NCBI RefSeq assembly: GCF_030253575.1
Contig: NC_080568.1
Location: 26,291,501-26,355,500 of the forward strand
Direction: 5' to 3'
DNA length: 64,000 bases
DNA from: Rhododendron vialii
Taxonomy: Eukaryota; Streptophyta; Magnoliopsida; Ericales; Ericaceae
In this document: positions 1-10,990 of the stretch, piece by piece
How the letters are laid out: the number at the start of each line of letters is the position of its first letter
Numbering within the stretch: the stretch's first letter is position 1
Position numbers and translations under genes: made by a program
The notes under the pieces: model-generated
Told to the model about the DNA's origin: nothing
The model's database searches: none
Seen by the model: the letters and a program-made list of their open reading frames with translations, nothing else

Positions 1-1596
1 AAATAACTGAACAAATATTTACCATTCAAGGAAGAAGAAATAATCGATCTTGCTTTTGGTAAGGATTAAACCCCGACCTCCTTTCGTAGAGTGTACAAAG
101 ATGACCAACTGAGCTAATCACAGTTAATTAGTTTCTTTGGTTAGTTGACAGAGTAGAATTTGTGCACTAGCTTTAACTCTTCTTATTTCTTTTTTCCGTT
201 TAGTGGATTCTTTTATTTCATGGTCAATTTTTTTAATTGTTTTTAATTCATCTCGACAAATTAATGATGTGTTTAGATTTCTTTGAAAAACAAAAATTTC
301 AACTCAAAAAATACTCATTACCCATTCTTTCAATCATTACTCTTCAGTCATTATCTCTATCTCTAATCATTTCAATTATTACTCTCCACTCATTATTCCT
401 ATCTCCAATCATTATTCTCATTTTTCTCTATATTTCTCTTCACTCATTACCCCTACTTTCAATTATTATTCATAAAGAAATTCTCAAAAACTCATCCAAA
501 CACAGCGTAAGTATTTCAAAATTTTAAATTAATCTCGACGAAGAATATAGAAAAGTAAACACATGAGAAGAACTTGCAAAAAGATTATAGAAGAGATTAA
601 TAATTTTAAAAAATGTCTATATCGAACTATTTTTGTATAAATTCAATTTTGTAACTTTTAGTTTTAGTTGTTGACTTTTAAAATTCCTCTTATCAAGATG
701 AATGATTAATCCAACAAATTGAACACAAAACTAAGAAAAGCACAAAAAAATAAAAATAAGACGATTGGAGATACACTTTCTCCAAATGTAAGGAAATAGT
801 AACAAAATATAAAGGGTGGGTTGAGATGCCCTAGTAAGGATAAATAAAATTGTTCTGCCAAGAGAAAGTGTAACAATTTGATTCATTTGCTAAACCATAC
901 CCGATATGTATAATTTAGTTGACAATGAGCCATCAATGACAAGTGTTTTTTTGGTAATCCTAAACCGAAACTGTTGATTATACATTTAAATTACGTGGTG
1001 GTAATGTTAACTACAATAACTTCTAATCTGGTGTCATTGGATAAAATAATAGTAGTAATGATTATTCAGTGCTCCGTGATCACCACAAACGTAGTGCTCC
1101 AGAGCATTTTCTCATCATCGGGTGTTTTCATTAACAAAAAAATTGTAGACCGCAATTTTTTACTTTTGTCTTGGATGTCTTTCAAAATACTTGCGTAAAA
1201 ATCATAATTTATAATTTTTACTTTTCCCTTTATTGACTATTGAGGGAAGGGTCTGAGAGCACGTGGCACCTAATAATTTTTCCAAAAGACAGCCCCCGGA
1301 ATTTTAGAACTGTGCATAAAAAAACTCGAGAAGACGTACCAATCAAACCAAAACGAAGTTTTCATTTGTTTTCCCGGAGGAAAAGCAAAAGCAGACGGAG
1401 AAAAGGGCAGAATAAAGATTTCACATCCGGCAAATGCACCAACTTTCCCGAAACCACTCTTGAATCCCCCTCTTGGAAACCCACTGCGCCTCACAAAACC
1501 CACGAACCCACGATCCCCTTCCCATATAACCCCTCCTCCCTCCCACAAACCCTCGCAACTCTCTCTCGATCTCTCTCTGATAAAAAAACTAGAGTA

Positions 1597-1598
<2 letters not shown>
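1..1598. other. AT-rich intergenic region upstream of LBD gene
   Basis: No supportable gene. About 300-500 is a low-complexity pyrimidine-rich stretch with repeated cattactc/caatcatt words; its open frames give only compositionally biased peptides. The last 150 bases are C/T rich and contain a TATA-like catataac around 1523-1530, about 140 bases before the LBD start codon, so they probably form the core promoter and 5' UTR of that gene. Confidence 0.6.

Positions 1599-1627
<29 letters not shown>
1599..1627. repeat. (CT)n microsatellite in LBD 5' leader
   Basis: Uninterrupted alternating TC from 1599 to 1627, ending 36 bases before the LBD start codon. CT tracts in 5' leaders are common in plants. 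Its peptide readings (SLSLSL or RERERE) are artefacts. Confidence 0.9.
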
Positions 1628-1663
1628 AGACATATACTACTTACTCATATACTCCTATATGCC

Positions 1664-2872
1664 ATGCGGGTCAGCTGTAATGGATGCCGAGTCCTCCGCA
1701 AAGGCTGCAGCGACGACTGCCCCATCAGACCCTGCCTCCAGTGGATCAAATCCCCTGAATCCCAATCTAACGCCACCGTCTTCCTCGCCAAGTTCTACGG
1801 CCGCGCCGGCCTCCAGAACCTCATCAATGCCGGCCCCGACCACCTCCGCCCTTGTAAGCTTTTCTGAAACCACTTTTTTTTTCTCCAAAAAATAAACTTT
1901 AAAACACAACTCCAAACACAAACCATCCAATGCATGTGGGTCCCGATAAGTTAATCGGCTCTGTTTGGAACCTATGAAAAGAAAATGAAAAGAAAGAAAA
2001 ATTAAAAAAAATTATCTTCCACTGTTTGACTGGAAAAGAAATAGTGAAAGAAAATAATAATTTCAAGCGTAGTAAATAGTAAATTTTCCCTTTCATTTTC
2101 CTTCTTTTTTTTATTTTTCTTTCTTTTCATTTCATTTCTATGGGTTCCAAACAGAGTCGTTTCTAGGCGCTTTTTTTGTATTTTTTTATTCCGAAAAGAA
2201 AATAAACTAACGATTTTTGTTCTCTGTTTTCTTATTTCAGCGATTTTCAGATCGTTGCTATACGAGGCGTGTGGCCGCATCGTGAACCCGATCTACGGCT
2301 CGGCTGGCTTGCTGTGGTCGGGCAACTGGCACCTCTGTCACGCCGCCGTCGAAGCCGTCCTAGCCGGCGCGCCGATCGTGCAGGTCTCTTTGGAAACCGA
2401 CGAGAGCACAATGAGCCCGCCAATCAAGGCGTGCGACATCCGCCACGTGTCCAAGGACGAGAGCTCGGCTGCTTCTCGAGATGTGCACCACAAGGTGAGA
2501 ACTCGTGGGAAGTTCAAGCGCGCCGGCAAGAAGCCGAAGGGTGGGGCGGAGCCGGCTGTTGACGAAGCCGAGGCGGCCCGGGTTATGTGGAGCTGGTCGA
2601 ATAAGAAAGAGTTTGACCGGTCGGCGAGTCATGACTCGGTGGTCAGTCATCAGCGGAGCGAGGGTGATAGTGGGTCCGTGGAGACGGTGGAGGAGTCGTT
2701 GGTGAAGGCGGATGAGGGAGCCGGTGGTAGGGGGGTTGAGCTGGAGCTGAGTCTCGGCTTGGAGCCGATCCTGAGGGCTGAGAAAGCTTTGAAGGGTGGG
2801 GAGGTGATTGACGGTTCATCGGACGCCACGTGTGAGGTTCAGCTGGGCTTGAATTTTCTTGTAGGAGTTTAG
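1664..2872 (+). CDS. LBD41-like: LOB-domain (LBD) transcription factor, class II (LBD40/41/42 type)
   Basis: Two exons, 1664-1853 and 2241-2872, joined in phase 1 across a 387-base intron (donor ct|gtaagc, acceptor ttatttcag), give 273 aa. Residues 1-105 are a LOB domain. The C-x2-C-x6-C-x3-C zinc motif uses C5, C8, C15 and C19. It is followed by the class II hallmark PIRPCLQWI, then [11 protein letters not shown], and exon 2 continues with [19 protein letters not shown]. The first-class leucine-zipper spacing is absent. The C-terminus carries LELSLGL at about 231-237, an EAR-like repression motif seen in class II LBDs. Family members are nuclear DNA-binding regulators; class II members are linked to nitrogen, anthocyanin and low-oxygen responses. 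I favour the LBD40/41/42 subgroup from the N-terminus [15 protein letters not shown], but the exact orthologue is inference. The start is the first ATG giving the conserved N-terminus. Confidence 0.94.
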
Positions 2873-3307
2873 GCTTTACCAAATCTGTGTACTTCAGAGT
2901 TCAGACCAAACAAAAAGAGGAAAGAATCGGTGTAACTTTAGACCGTTAGATTAACCAGTTTTGGTCGGCCCAGATCAAACAATCTGTCATAAGTTTTGGG
3001 AAATATTTTATTTCATTTTTGCTTTTACCTGACTTTAATTGGTCACGGAAAAGTTGAAAGATACTACTATTATGCTATTCAAAATGAAAAAAGAAATAAT
3101 GAACAATCAAAATAATTAATGGGAAACAAGACGCTTGGAAAAGTACTAGTGAAAAATAATAATGGGACGGGAAATAGTACTAGTGGGTGGGAAACAAGAC
3201 TCTTGGAAAAGTACCACCTTGGTGACAAGAGGAGCAATTTTTATCTCCCAAATCTTATTTCTTGGATTCGGTCAAAACAAACAATGTTACCGGACACAAT
3301 TATGTTC

Positions 3308-3532
3308 GGGCTGTTTGATGCACGTGGTAAATGCATCGAATGACTGGGTGCGGATCTAATTTTATTTGAAATTGTGTTGTTTGGGCTGTTTGATCCACGT
3401 GGTAGATGCATCGAATGACTGTGTGCGGATCTAATTTTATTTGAAATTGTGTTGTTTGGGCTGTTTGATCCACGTGGTAGATGCATCGAATGACTGTGTG
3501 CGGATCTAATTTTATTTGAAGTTGTGTCTGTA
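3308..3532. repeat. 75-bp tandem repeat, three copies
   Basis: Three head-to-tail copies begin at 3308, 3383 and 3458 with the phrase gggctgtttgat. Copies 2 and 3 look almost identical; copy 1 has a few differences (gatgcacgtggtaaatg against gatccacgtggtagatg). Each holds a CACGTG core. The unit is 75 bases, a multiple of three, so the repeated peptide readings on both strands are a by-product and not evidence of a gene. Confidence 0.92.
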
Positions 3533-3718
3533 GATTTTTTGAAAAGCAAATCTTATTTCTTGGATAATGACACTTCACCCGCCATACAATGTGGTTATGA
3601 AGTAAATACGTTCTGTTAAGAAAAGGTGAATAGATCTAGGAAAATGGGAAAATTTTCAAAAGGTAAACAAAATAATGCTTTTCTGTAGCCAACTAGCACT
3701 CACTGTAGCACCACCTTA

Positions 3719-4361
3719 GAGCATAGCAATGGGTTTGTTAACTAGTATGTTAATTGTGTGTGTTAAGATTTAACAAACAAAATTGTATTTTTTGTGTCAC
3801 AATGCTTGTGTGTTAGAGTGTGCTAAATGTAGTAGTGTGTTAGTATGGTTATCAAGTTTAGCAAAGAAGTTAACAAACAATAAGTGGGTCCTATCTCTAT
3901 AAATTCAAACTTTAATCATAAAACATAAATGCCCATACTACTTTCTTTTTTGAAAACTTACCGTTAACTTGATTTACCGTAGCCTTTTTCATTGTTTTTC
4001 AATATATGTGTTGAACACCAAAGGTCAAAATAAAGACAAAATAGGCAATGGGATTTCATGCTCTGAACATAACTCTTTTAAATGGGAAGTGGAGTGGCAG
4101 GAACATAGCCATTGGCCTTTCTTTCATTACAGAAAAATGACGTTGGTGACATATAGTCATTGTAAAAGTTTTTATTATAGCCATTGTTTTGATACATTAT
4201 TTTAAAGAGTTAACACACTCCTAACTAACCCATTGAGGTACTTATATATATACTAACACACTTTTAAGTTAACACACACTTGTAGGACTCATTTTTTATT
4301 CTAACACATACTTTAACAAATATTTTGATACACAAATATAACACACCCATTGCGGATGCTC
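3719..4361. mobile_element. PIF/Harbinger (Tourist)-like MITE, about 640 bp
   Basis: The left end TTA|GAGCATAGCAATGGG and right end CCCATTGCGGATGCTC|TTA are inverted repeats flanked by a TTA target duplication (3716-3718 and 4362-4364). This is the pattern of Harbinger-type MITEs. The interior is AT rich with many ttaaca/gttaac words and has no transposase. Confidence 0.75.
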
Positions 4362-4364
4362 TTA

Positions 4365-5091
4365 CAATTTTGTATTTTTTTGTAACTCTAATAATACCTC
4401 CCGCCGTAAGACATAAATTGAAAAAATGTACTCATTCTAATTATTTGGCATAACTATTGGGCTAGATAAATATTCAAGAAAAATACACATGAACATTTTA
4501 TAGCAATATTGATGATGTACACACTTATGACATCCAGTGACTTATCTAGCCTAACTTTTGAGCTATATATTCGCATTTGTTCCAACATTATAAAGATGCA
4601 CGTAAAAAGTGATCAAGCCAAAAAGTGGATAGTTGATCCACGAACCTTGACCAGCCTTGCCAAATAAGTCCAATGACCGGTGGTAATTGTGGTCGTGGAT
4701 GCTGTGACGATTAAGCCAGTCGAACGAAGCAGAAGTGTATATTGACACTAGTATAGGTTTTGAGAGTGTGCACCTTTGCTTCTCTTATCCTTGTTGTCCC
4801 TTTGCTTCATTTTGGGTATACATATGAGTACCGTATATCTCATCGCATGCTCTTCGGGAGTTTGTTAGGAGTCTAGGAGAAGATTACCCAAGTGAGATGT
4901 AGGACCAACGAACAAGGTTCGTCATCATTTTTGCGGTCTCTAAATTTGAAGGAGGTGGTAAAAATTGAGAAAAGATGAATATAATTTACGGTGAGTTTTC
5001 ATTTAGTCAGTTTAGTCAACAGGAGAAACTAAGCCGTAGTCTTCAAATATTATACTCAACGAATTCAACATCAATTTTTAAGTTTCTATGA
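4365..5091. other. Intergenic, nothing recognised
   Basis: AT-rich sequence between two MITEs. Both strands were scanned and no conserved protein motif, RNA gene or clear repeat structure was found. Confidence 0.5.
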
Positions 5092-5093
5092 TA

Positions 5094-5313
5094 CTCCCTC
5101 CGTACCACAACGGATGTCCCAAACTACTATTCGCATCTCTAAAAAAAATCATCTATATATGTTTTGTTATCTATAATACTCTTCATGATTTTAGAACATT
5201 GTTTAGTAAAATTAAGTAAAATCTATCAAACAAAATACAAATTGTATTTGTAAAACATAATTTTATCAGAGCCGTGAATAGTGGTTTTGGTCATCTATTT
5301 GGAACGGAAGGAG
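5094..5313. mobile_element. Stowaway-like MITE
   Basis: Starts ctccctccgtacc after TA (5092-5093) and ends ggaacggaaggag before TA. The CTCCCTCCGT-type inverted terminus with TA duplication is the plant Stowaway (Tc1/mariner-derived) signature. It lies about 200 bases upstream of the NDUFB10 start. Confidence 0.82.
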
Positions 5314-5520
5314 TAGTAAATTTTTTTTTTTTCCCCGATCTTTAGCCTTTGGGCCTAGAAAACCACAACAACATGGTGGGCTTATTGAAACTCCGACCCG
5401 GCCTTTTACTCCTGGTGTCACCCTCTCAGCCGAATCACAGCCTTGCCCAGCTGCGTCGTCGACTTGTATCCCGCAGAGAGAGAAAGCAGAGAGAGAAAGA
5501 AGAAGAGGAAAACGAAAGCG

Positions 5521-5911
5521 ATGGGGAGGAAGAAGGGAGTGGTGTTCGACGAGGGCGCGCCGGACGACTTCGACCCGGAGAATCCGTACAAGGATCCCGT
5601 GGCGATGCTGGAGATGAGGGAGCACATAGTGAGGGAGAAGTGGATCCAGATCGAGACGGCGAAGATCCTCCGGGAGAGGCTCAAGTGGTGCTACCGCGTC
5701 GAGGGCATCAACCACCACCAGAACTGCCGCCACCTCGTCCAGCAGTACCTCGACTCCACCCGCGGCATCGGCTGGGGCAAGGACCACCGCCCCCTCTCCC
5801 TTCACGGTCAGCTTAAAACCCCCTAATCTCTCTCTCTCTGTGATGATTTTCTGCTGATTGCTTTCTGTTTTTGGTGTATCAGGTCCTAAGGTTGAGGCTG
5901 AGGCTGAGTGA
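5521..5911 (+). CDS. NDUFB10: NADH dehydrogenase [ubiquinone] 1 beta subcomplex subunit 10 (complex I PDSW subunit)
   Basis: Exon 1 is 5521-5806 and exon 2 is 5883-5911 (donor cacg|gtcagc, acceptor tgtatcag), giving 104 aa, the usual size for the plant subunit. Diagnostic stretches are MGRKKG at the N-terminus, FDPENPYKDPVAMLEMREH, VREKWIQIETAKILRERLKW, and LVQQYLDSTRGIGWGKDHRP, ending in an acidic HGPKVEAEAE tail. C57 and C69 are the conserved cysteines. It is a nuclear-encoded accessory subunit of the membrane arm of mitochondrial respiratory complex I. It has no obvious cleavable presequence, as is normal for this subunit. The splice matters: reading through the donor would replace the last nine residues with five (QLKTP). 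A GA-rich leader precedes the ATG, and a Stowaway-like MITE ends about 200 bases upstream. Confidence 0.94.
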
Positions 5912-7740
5912 CTTCCTTCCAGGTAATTGTATTGCTACAATTGCTTGTTTCGAATTTGCAATTTTTGACTTTCACGCTCGCTGGGGTTGGTTGAAATTTT
6001 CTGTTAGAATTAATGCGGTGAAGGGCCGACTACCTTTTCGCTTTTGGGCCAGTTTGATTGCCTGGATGAGGTTACATAGGAATGGTTAAGAACCCTGTGG
6101 AAAGTCAATTATATGTTTGAAAGGAATTACGTCGCCGTTTGGAAAACTAATTGTATAAATGTAGGATGTCTTGGTAGTTAGGGTATTGCTATTTATCTGG
6201 TTAATTAAACGTGGCCTTTGGGTATTATTTGGAGATGAGAAATGCTAGCTGAAAATGGCTAATAGATCAAAACCTGATTTTGCACAAGTGGTACATTAGG
6301 TTAATTGTGCATTGGTTTTGAATGAATGAAGCAAAGATAATGAGCACAAAATTTGAATCGGGTTGCTATGCTTGCCCTCTCTGATGACTTTTTTTGGCTT
6401 TGATTTGGGGCATGGTTCCAAGACATAATGTCCCTTGAGTTACTTGATTCTGGAGGTATAGGAGACCGCTATTTCTGCAGTAAAGCTTTCTAAGAGTAGC
6501 CACTTTGTGTATGTAATTCCAAAGGTTAGGTCTGTGACTCTGTCTCCGATCGACCCCTGCCCGTACCCTCATCAGTTCGTGTTCATTAGGTTACTATTTA
6601 TTTTGTTTATCTCCAATTGTGTTGAGTTTTTTCTGGACTGGCACAACCTAAGAAGCTTCTGCCCAGCAAATTCTTGCTTGCAGGCCATGGGAAACGGTAT
6701 TTGCTCCATAAGTCGTTCAGTTTGCTCCATGTGGATTGGTATTTGGTCCTAATGCTTCAGATACTCCCCTGATTCATGGAGCTGTTTATTCAATTCATCT
6801 TATGGAATAGTCTATGAAGTAGTCATTTGGTGAACAGTTATTCAGCTACCTGCACAGCATAATTAACCATCTATGCAATCTTATGCCAAATGTTCAGATT
6901 GATAATCTAAATTTAACAACAGTTACAACATGATTCTGGATTCTTTGTCTGACTTTTAAATGCTACTTACTTAAGTTTTTAGTAATGTAAAGGAGAAAAC
7001 TATATTGTTAGCATAGAAGAATTTTATGAAGAGGAATGCCATTAGTAAGAGCAAAGTTTGATATGGATGCTCACAGTTCAAATATGTCTAAGCTTTGCAG
7101 AAAGTGCCTTTTTTCTTTGATAGAGCAGAAAGTGAGTTCAAAAAAAGAAACAATGGTGATAGAAAGAAAAACTGGTTATGGAATCATATCCTTATTCTTA
7201 CTTCAGAAAAATTACTCTTTCTCTCACACACACACACAGAGCAGGCGCGTGCGCTTCTCAATAATATTACTGTTATTGAATTCTCTTGCTGCTGTTTAAT
7301 GTGCGAGTTCACCAGTCATTCAGCGGTGGTGTCAGAAAACACTGAAGCATATAGCATTATTGTTGAGTATTATTAGCCATTCAATTCTTAATAGGCGTTC
7401 AAATAATCTGGATGGATGTGGGACTGAACACCATTTCGATAATATCACTGATACAAGCTAATGGCACCATGCTCCGATCATTGTTTAGTTAGGGAGTGAA
7501 TTGTTTGGCGAAGGTTAAAGGAAGGATTCAATTAACTGTTGCTTCCTTTTTGCAGGTAACTGAAATTAGTTGTCTTGTCGAGGAATAAGGTGACGATCGT
7601 GGTGTTGCCTGTCGAGCAGTGTGGTAAATTGTTCTACTATCATTTGTTTTCTTTCTTGTTAAACTAGAGCCAAATGATGTGAGCTTTGGCTTCATATTTA
7701 GTCTTTTGATTTTTGGCATTGTAAACTGATAAGATTTGAA
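5912..7740 (+). other. Probable 3' UTR of NDUFB10 with a 1.6-kb intron
   Basis: Eleven bases after the NDUFB10 stop is a strong donor, ttccag|gtaatt (intron from 5923). The next strong acceptor is ttcctttttgcag at 7555. The sequence between is T-rich and non-coding with no recognisable domain. A 3' UTR intron with terminal exon 7556 to about 7740 is inferred. The stop would lie within about 50 bases of the last junction, so the transcript should avoid nonsense-mediated decay. The transcript end is a guess, as no clear polyadenylation signal was seen. Confidence 0.5.
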
Positions 7741-7891
7741 TCAAAGCAACAAATTCAAGGACTTCAGAAGATTGAATAAGTACCTTTTTTGGGGAAAAAA
7801 TATAGTGTTTGCCCTTTTATCTTTGAAAGTGCTATATTTCAGTATCGTGAATGAGGTTGGTCTTATTCCTGCAACTGCGCTGCAAATAGGG

Positions 7892-8045
7892 ATCCCCAAG
7901 GGTTTAGCCAAGTGGGTACGAGAAAGCTCAAAAGTGTTTTGTCCTCCATGAGATCACATGTTTGAATTCCACATATGCCAAACAATCCAAACCTTGAGGC
8001 AACTGGAGGGTTTGCCTAGACGTTAACTTCAGTCTTAGAATTAGT
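7892..8045 (+). mobile_element. tRNA-derived SINE-like element
   Basis: Contains an A-box-like tttagccaagtgggta and, about 50 bases on, a B-box-like tgtttgaattcc, followed by a non-tRNA body (ttgaggcaactggagggttt). It does not fold as a complete tRNA, so it is read as a degraded SINE. Confidence 0.5.
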
Positions 8046-9942
8046 CGAGTTGCGCACAAACAGGCCTGAACATCTGGTTATAAAAAAAAAAAAAAAAAAG
8101 AGGATTCGTAGTTGTAAAATGTTCCATAATCGGTGGACCTTCCAAGGGACAAGTGACAGATTGGCCCCTAAGGACCTCTGGAAATTTGTATTTTTGCCTA
8201 TAACCCATGCTAGGATGTGTTAAAGATGCTATTAAGATATGCCAGAAGTTCAACTGTAGAAGATGGCGATAATTGCTCTGGAGCTGCATGCTAGTTTGTT
8301 TTCTATTATTTTGTTGAATTTTTTTTTTTCAATCCTTTCTCTGGAGAAGAGGCAATTCATAAATTAAAGAAAAACCCACTATTTTCACTGTCACCTACAA
8401 CTCTTGAAGCTCAATGCATATAGGTTACGAAAATCTTGAGTCGGCCCCGGCTTGGGACAGTGCTCATGCCATAACTGACTGACTGCATCCATGTCTCACA
8501 GGTAAAAGTTATGCCTACAATATCGATTGGGTTCATTGGACCTTTCCAATCGATAGCAGAGCATGACAAACACCTATGTACATAATGTTTTTACCCGATC
8601 CTAATCAATTGGATTGTTTGTTCAAAACTACTGCTACTACTATTAAGGAGTAAATGAAAAACTAACTCTAAACCTTTCCATGTGTTATTGGGTGAGGTAT
8701 GGTAACTAAGCCTTCTGTCATGCATAGTTGCTTATGATATTGGATATGTTTATTGCTAAAAAAGATACTATTCGAACTTTGAACAAACAGCTCCTTTTCT
8801 CTTTCTACCGAGAGTATATCTCTCATTAGACTTTTGAAACCCTAGTGACTGTGCTCCTTTCGATCTTTGATCTGAGATTTTCCTTCTCCCTCCATCACTT
8901 TCTATCAGTGGCAAAGCCAGGATTTCAATTTCGGGGGAGTCTATTGAAAGATATTCAACCTCAAACATTCTACAATTCTCAATTTTCTATGTCAGAACAT
9001 GTAATGCTCACCAAAATAAACAAATCCATAGGGAAACCGCAATGCATAAGGTATTCACATAAATAGCTTTTTTATTTCTGTTTCAAATACAAATTCAACC
9101 CACTTCTTCGAATACCTAGCCCATCGAGTTTGAACATCTGACCTATAAAATCTGCACACCCAACAAGTAGGCATTGAGGGCGGGGCAAGGAATTGGGTTT
9201 GACTGATATGGAATATAGGGTGAAGCCACATCGGCGCCAAGCGAGACGACTCAATCACGTGGCCCCTGCCCAGGTGCCATCCAGAAGTCGTAGTGCATGA
9301 TGTCCCTCTCGAGAGACGCTTATTATAAACTATAACGTTGTGAAAAACACAATCTTACTTATAACTCAAGTCTAGTCTTCTCTAGATAAAAAGTGCTTGC
9401 GACCAAAGATAGTATTCCTGGGTGTCTAGCCTGAAGCGTAGGGCTCTCAAGTCGGTTGCAGAATAACTCGGTAAGACCAAGATCGATCCACAGGGAGCGG
9501 TTTATCGGAGTGAAATGCTTAATCGGTCTAAGTGGTGGTTTGTAGCTGTAGGTAGCCAACCCTTGGTTTTTGGTGATTGTTTTGGTGAATTCTAGATTAA
9601 ACTAAAATTATGGTTGTAAGTATTTAAATGATAGGCTCGGGCCAAGGGTTTACACCACCTATAACCTAAATAATTCAATATTCTCACTAATTTACACAAT
9701 CGAGTCCCACAGGTATTTTGTGTGCTCGACCGGAAGATTATGCTAAGTGCGATAGAATTTATCTATTGAGTTTGTCGAACCCTCAAAAGGACATCGACCC
9801 AAGCATTATGCGTGCCAGAGTTAACTATCGACGCATAATGAAAGGCTTAACACTTTTGAGTTTCGAATCGATTTAAGGAGAAATTCAACCACTCATTCAC
9901 ATACAATTGATTTTAACGGTGAGAATTATCGAATTACTTAGG
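8046..9942. other. Retroelement-like debris without intact genes
   Basis: At 8905-8930 is caaagccaggatttc, resembling the end of a plant hAT element, with no partner found. About 9300-9900 has the texture of an LTR-retrotransposon leader (around 9480 aagaccaagatcgatccaca; 9700 gagtcccacaggtattttg), but no gag or pol domain is readable. The open frames here are short and unconserved. Confidence 0.4.
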
Positions 9943-10020
9943 CAAGGGCGGAACCAGGAATAAAATCTACCTTGGGCTAATCCAAATTACATATATATAA
10001 ACCAAAAAGAGGCAAACTTT

Positions 10021-10056
<36 letters not shown>

Positions 10057-10059
10057 AAA

Positions 10060-10423
10060 CTTCTAATAAGGGCGCCCTTACCATATTACGGTAAGGACGT
10101 CCCTTTCCCGACCAATTTGCGATGATCCGAGCCGCTCAATGTGTTTAGAACGTGATTTTAAGGGTACTCGCGAGAAATTAGCAAAAAAAAAGACCGAAAA
10201 GGGTTTGATCCGAGCAGTTTTTGTTTGTATTTTATCGAACGGTTCAAATAAAAACTGTTCAAATCAAGCTCTTTCCGGTAATTTTTTTTGCTGATTTCTC
10301 GCGGATACCGTTAAAATCACGTTCTGAACACATTGAGCGGCTCAGATCATCAAAATTTGGTCAGAAAAGAGAAGAAAAGGGGAAGCTCTTACCGTAATAC
10401 GGTAAGGGTGCCCTTATTAGAAG
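10060..10423. mobile_element. Foldback (long-hairpin) MITE nested in the hAT element
   Basis: The two halves are inverted copies: cttctaataagggcgccctt at the left pairs with the RC at 10400-10423, and the arms continue inward through ccgagccgctcaatgtgt and agcagttttt to a short loop near 10235. Total length is about 364 bases. The arms share the words gatccgag, cgctca, gattttaaggg and gaaat.agcaaaaaaaa with the copies at 21.5 and 57.4 kb, so all three belong to one family with diverged termini. Confidence 0.85.
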
Positions 10424-10495
10424 ATTACTGTATATATATATACACACATGTAAATGTTCAAAAATAAATAAAAGAGAAGTAAAAAAAAACGTACA

Positions 10496-10640
10496 CTATC
10501 GAAGTTGTACCCTAAGATGTTTCACAAAATAGAAATCATCTATTATCAAATATGAGTAGATGTCTTGGACAAGATCTCTTTCGATGTAAATAATTATACA
10601 ATCCACTAGAAAATCATCCTCCATTTTGTTGCGCAAATTA
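10496..10640 (-). pseudogene. hAT transposase C-terminal (dimerisation domain) fragment
   Basis: The minus-strand frame reads NKMEDDFLVDCIIIYIERDL, then IIDDFYFVKHLRVQLR and a stop. The pattern NxMxDxxLxDCxxxYIERD plus xxFxxxKxxRxQL is the C-terminal end of plant TTF-type zinc-finger/hAT-dimerisation transposases. The rest of the transposase is missing. It lies inside the terminal repeats of the hAT relic and agrees with that assignment. Confidence 0.75.
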
Positions 10641-10990
10641 GTTTTCACATGCTTTCGAGTTCGTCCGGTTCGGAGTATCAGTTCAGTCGCCAATCAAACC
10701 CTTCGAACATCGCTGTTGAAATCGTTGCTTCAGGCCTTCAGGGCATTTGTCTAGGTGTAATATATAGATGACAGAACGGGAATTACGATTGACGAGGGAG
10801 TGACAAAACGTAGTGCGTTGTGTGTTTTTATCTCAACAATTAGACTAGGCTGTAAAAAATGGGTTGGGCTAAATGGGTTAGGCATTTTATGGGCTGTGTT
10901 TTTACATATAATTTTTTTTTTTGGTTTTTTGAAGACCACCTGGGCTACAGCCTACTGTAGCCCATACACAGTACCGCCCTTGTACTTAGG

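Larger units (their letters stand above)
9943..10982 (-). mobile_element. Internally deleted hAT transposon with perfect 8-bp target duplication
   Basis: The element starts CAAGGGCGGAACCAGG and ends GTACCGCCCTTG, so the outermost 9 bases are perfect inverted repeats. It is flanked on both sides by TACTTAGG (9935-9942 and 10983-10990), the 8-bp duplication typical of hAT elements. It is 1,040 bp long, far too short to be autonomous. It keeps a scrap of transposase on the minus strand and is itself interrupted by a foldback element. Confidence 0.9.

Noticed and set aside
3308..3532. CRISPR-like array
   Set aside because: Repeats are adjacent without unique spacers, and this is a plant nuclear sequence.
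3241..3578. Short repeat proteins on both strands at the 75-bp triplicate
   Set aside because: Period divisible by three keeps frames open; no conserved family.
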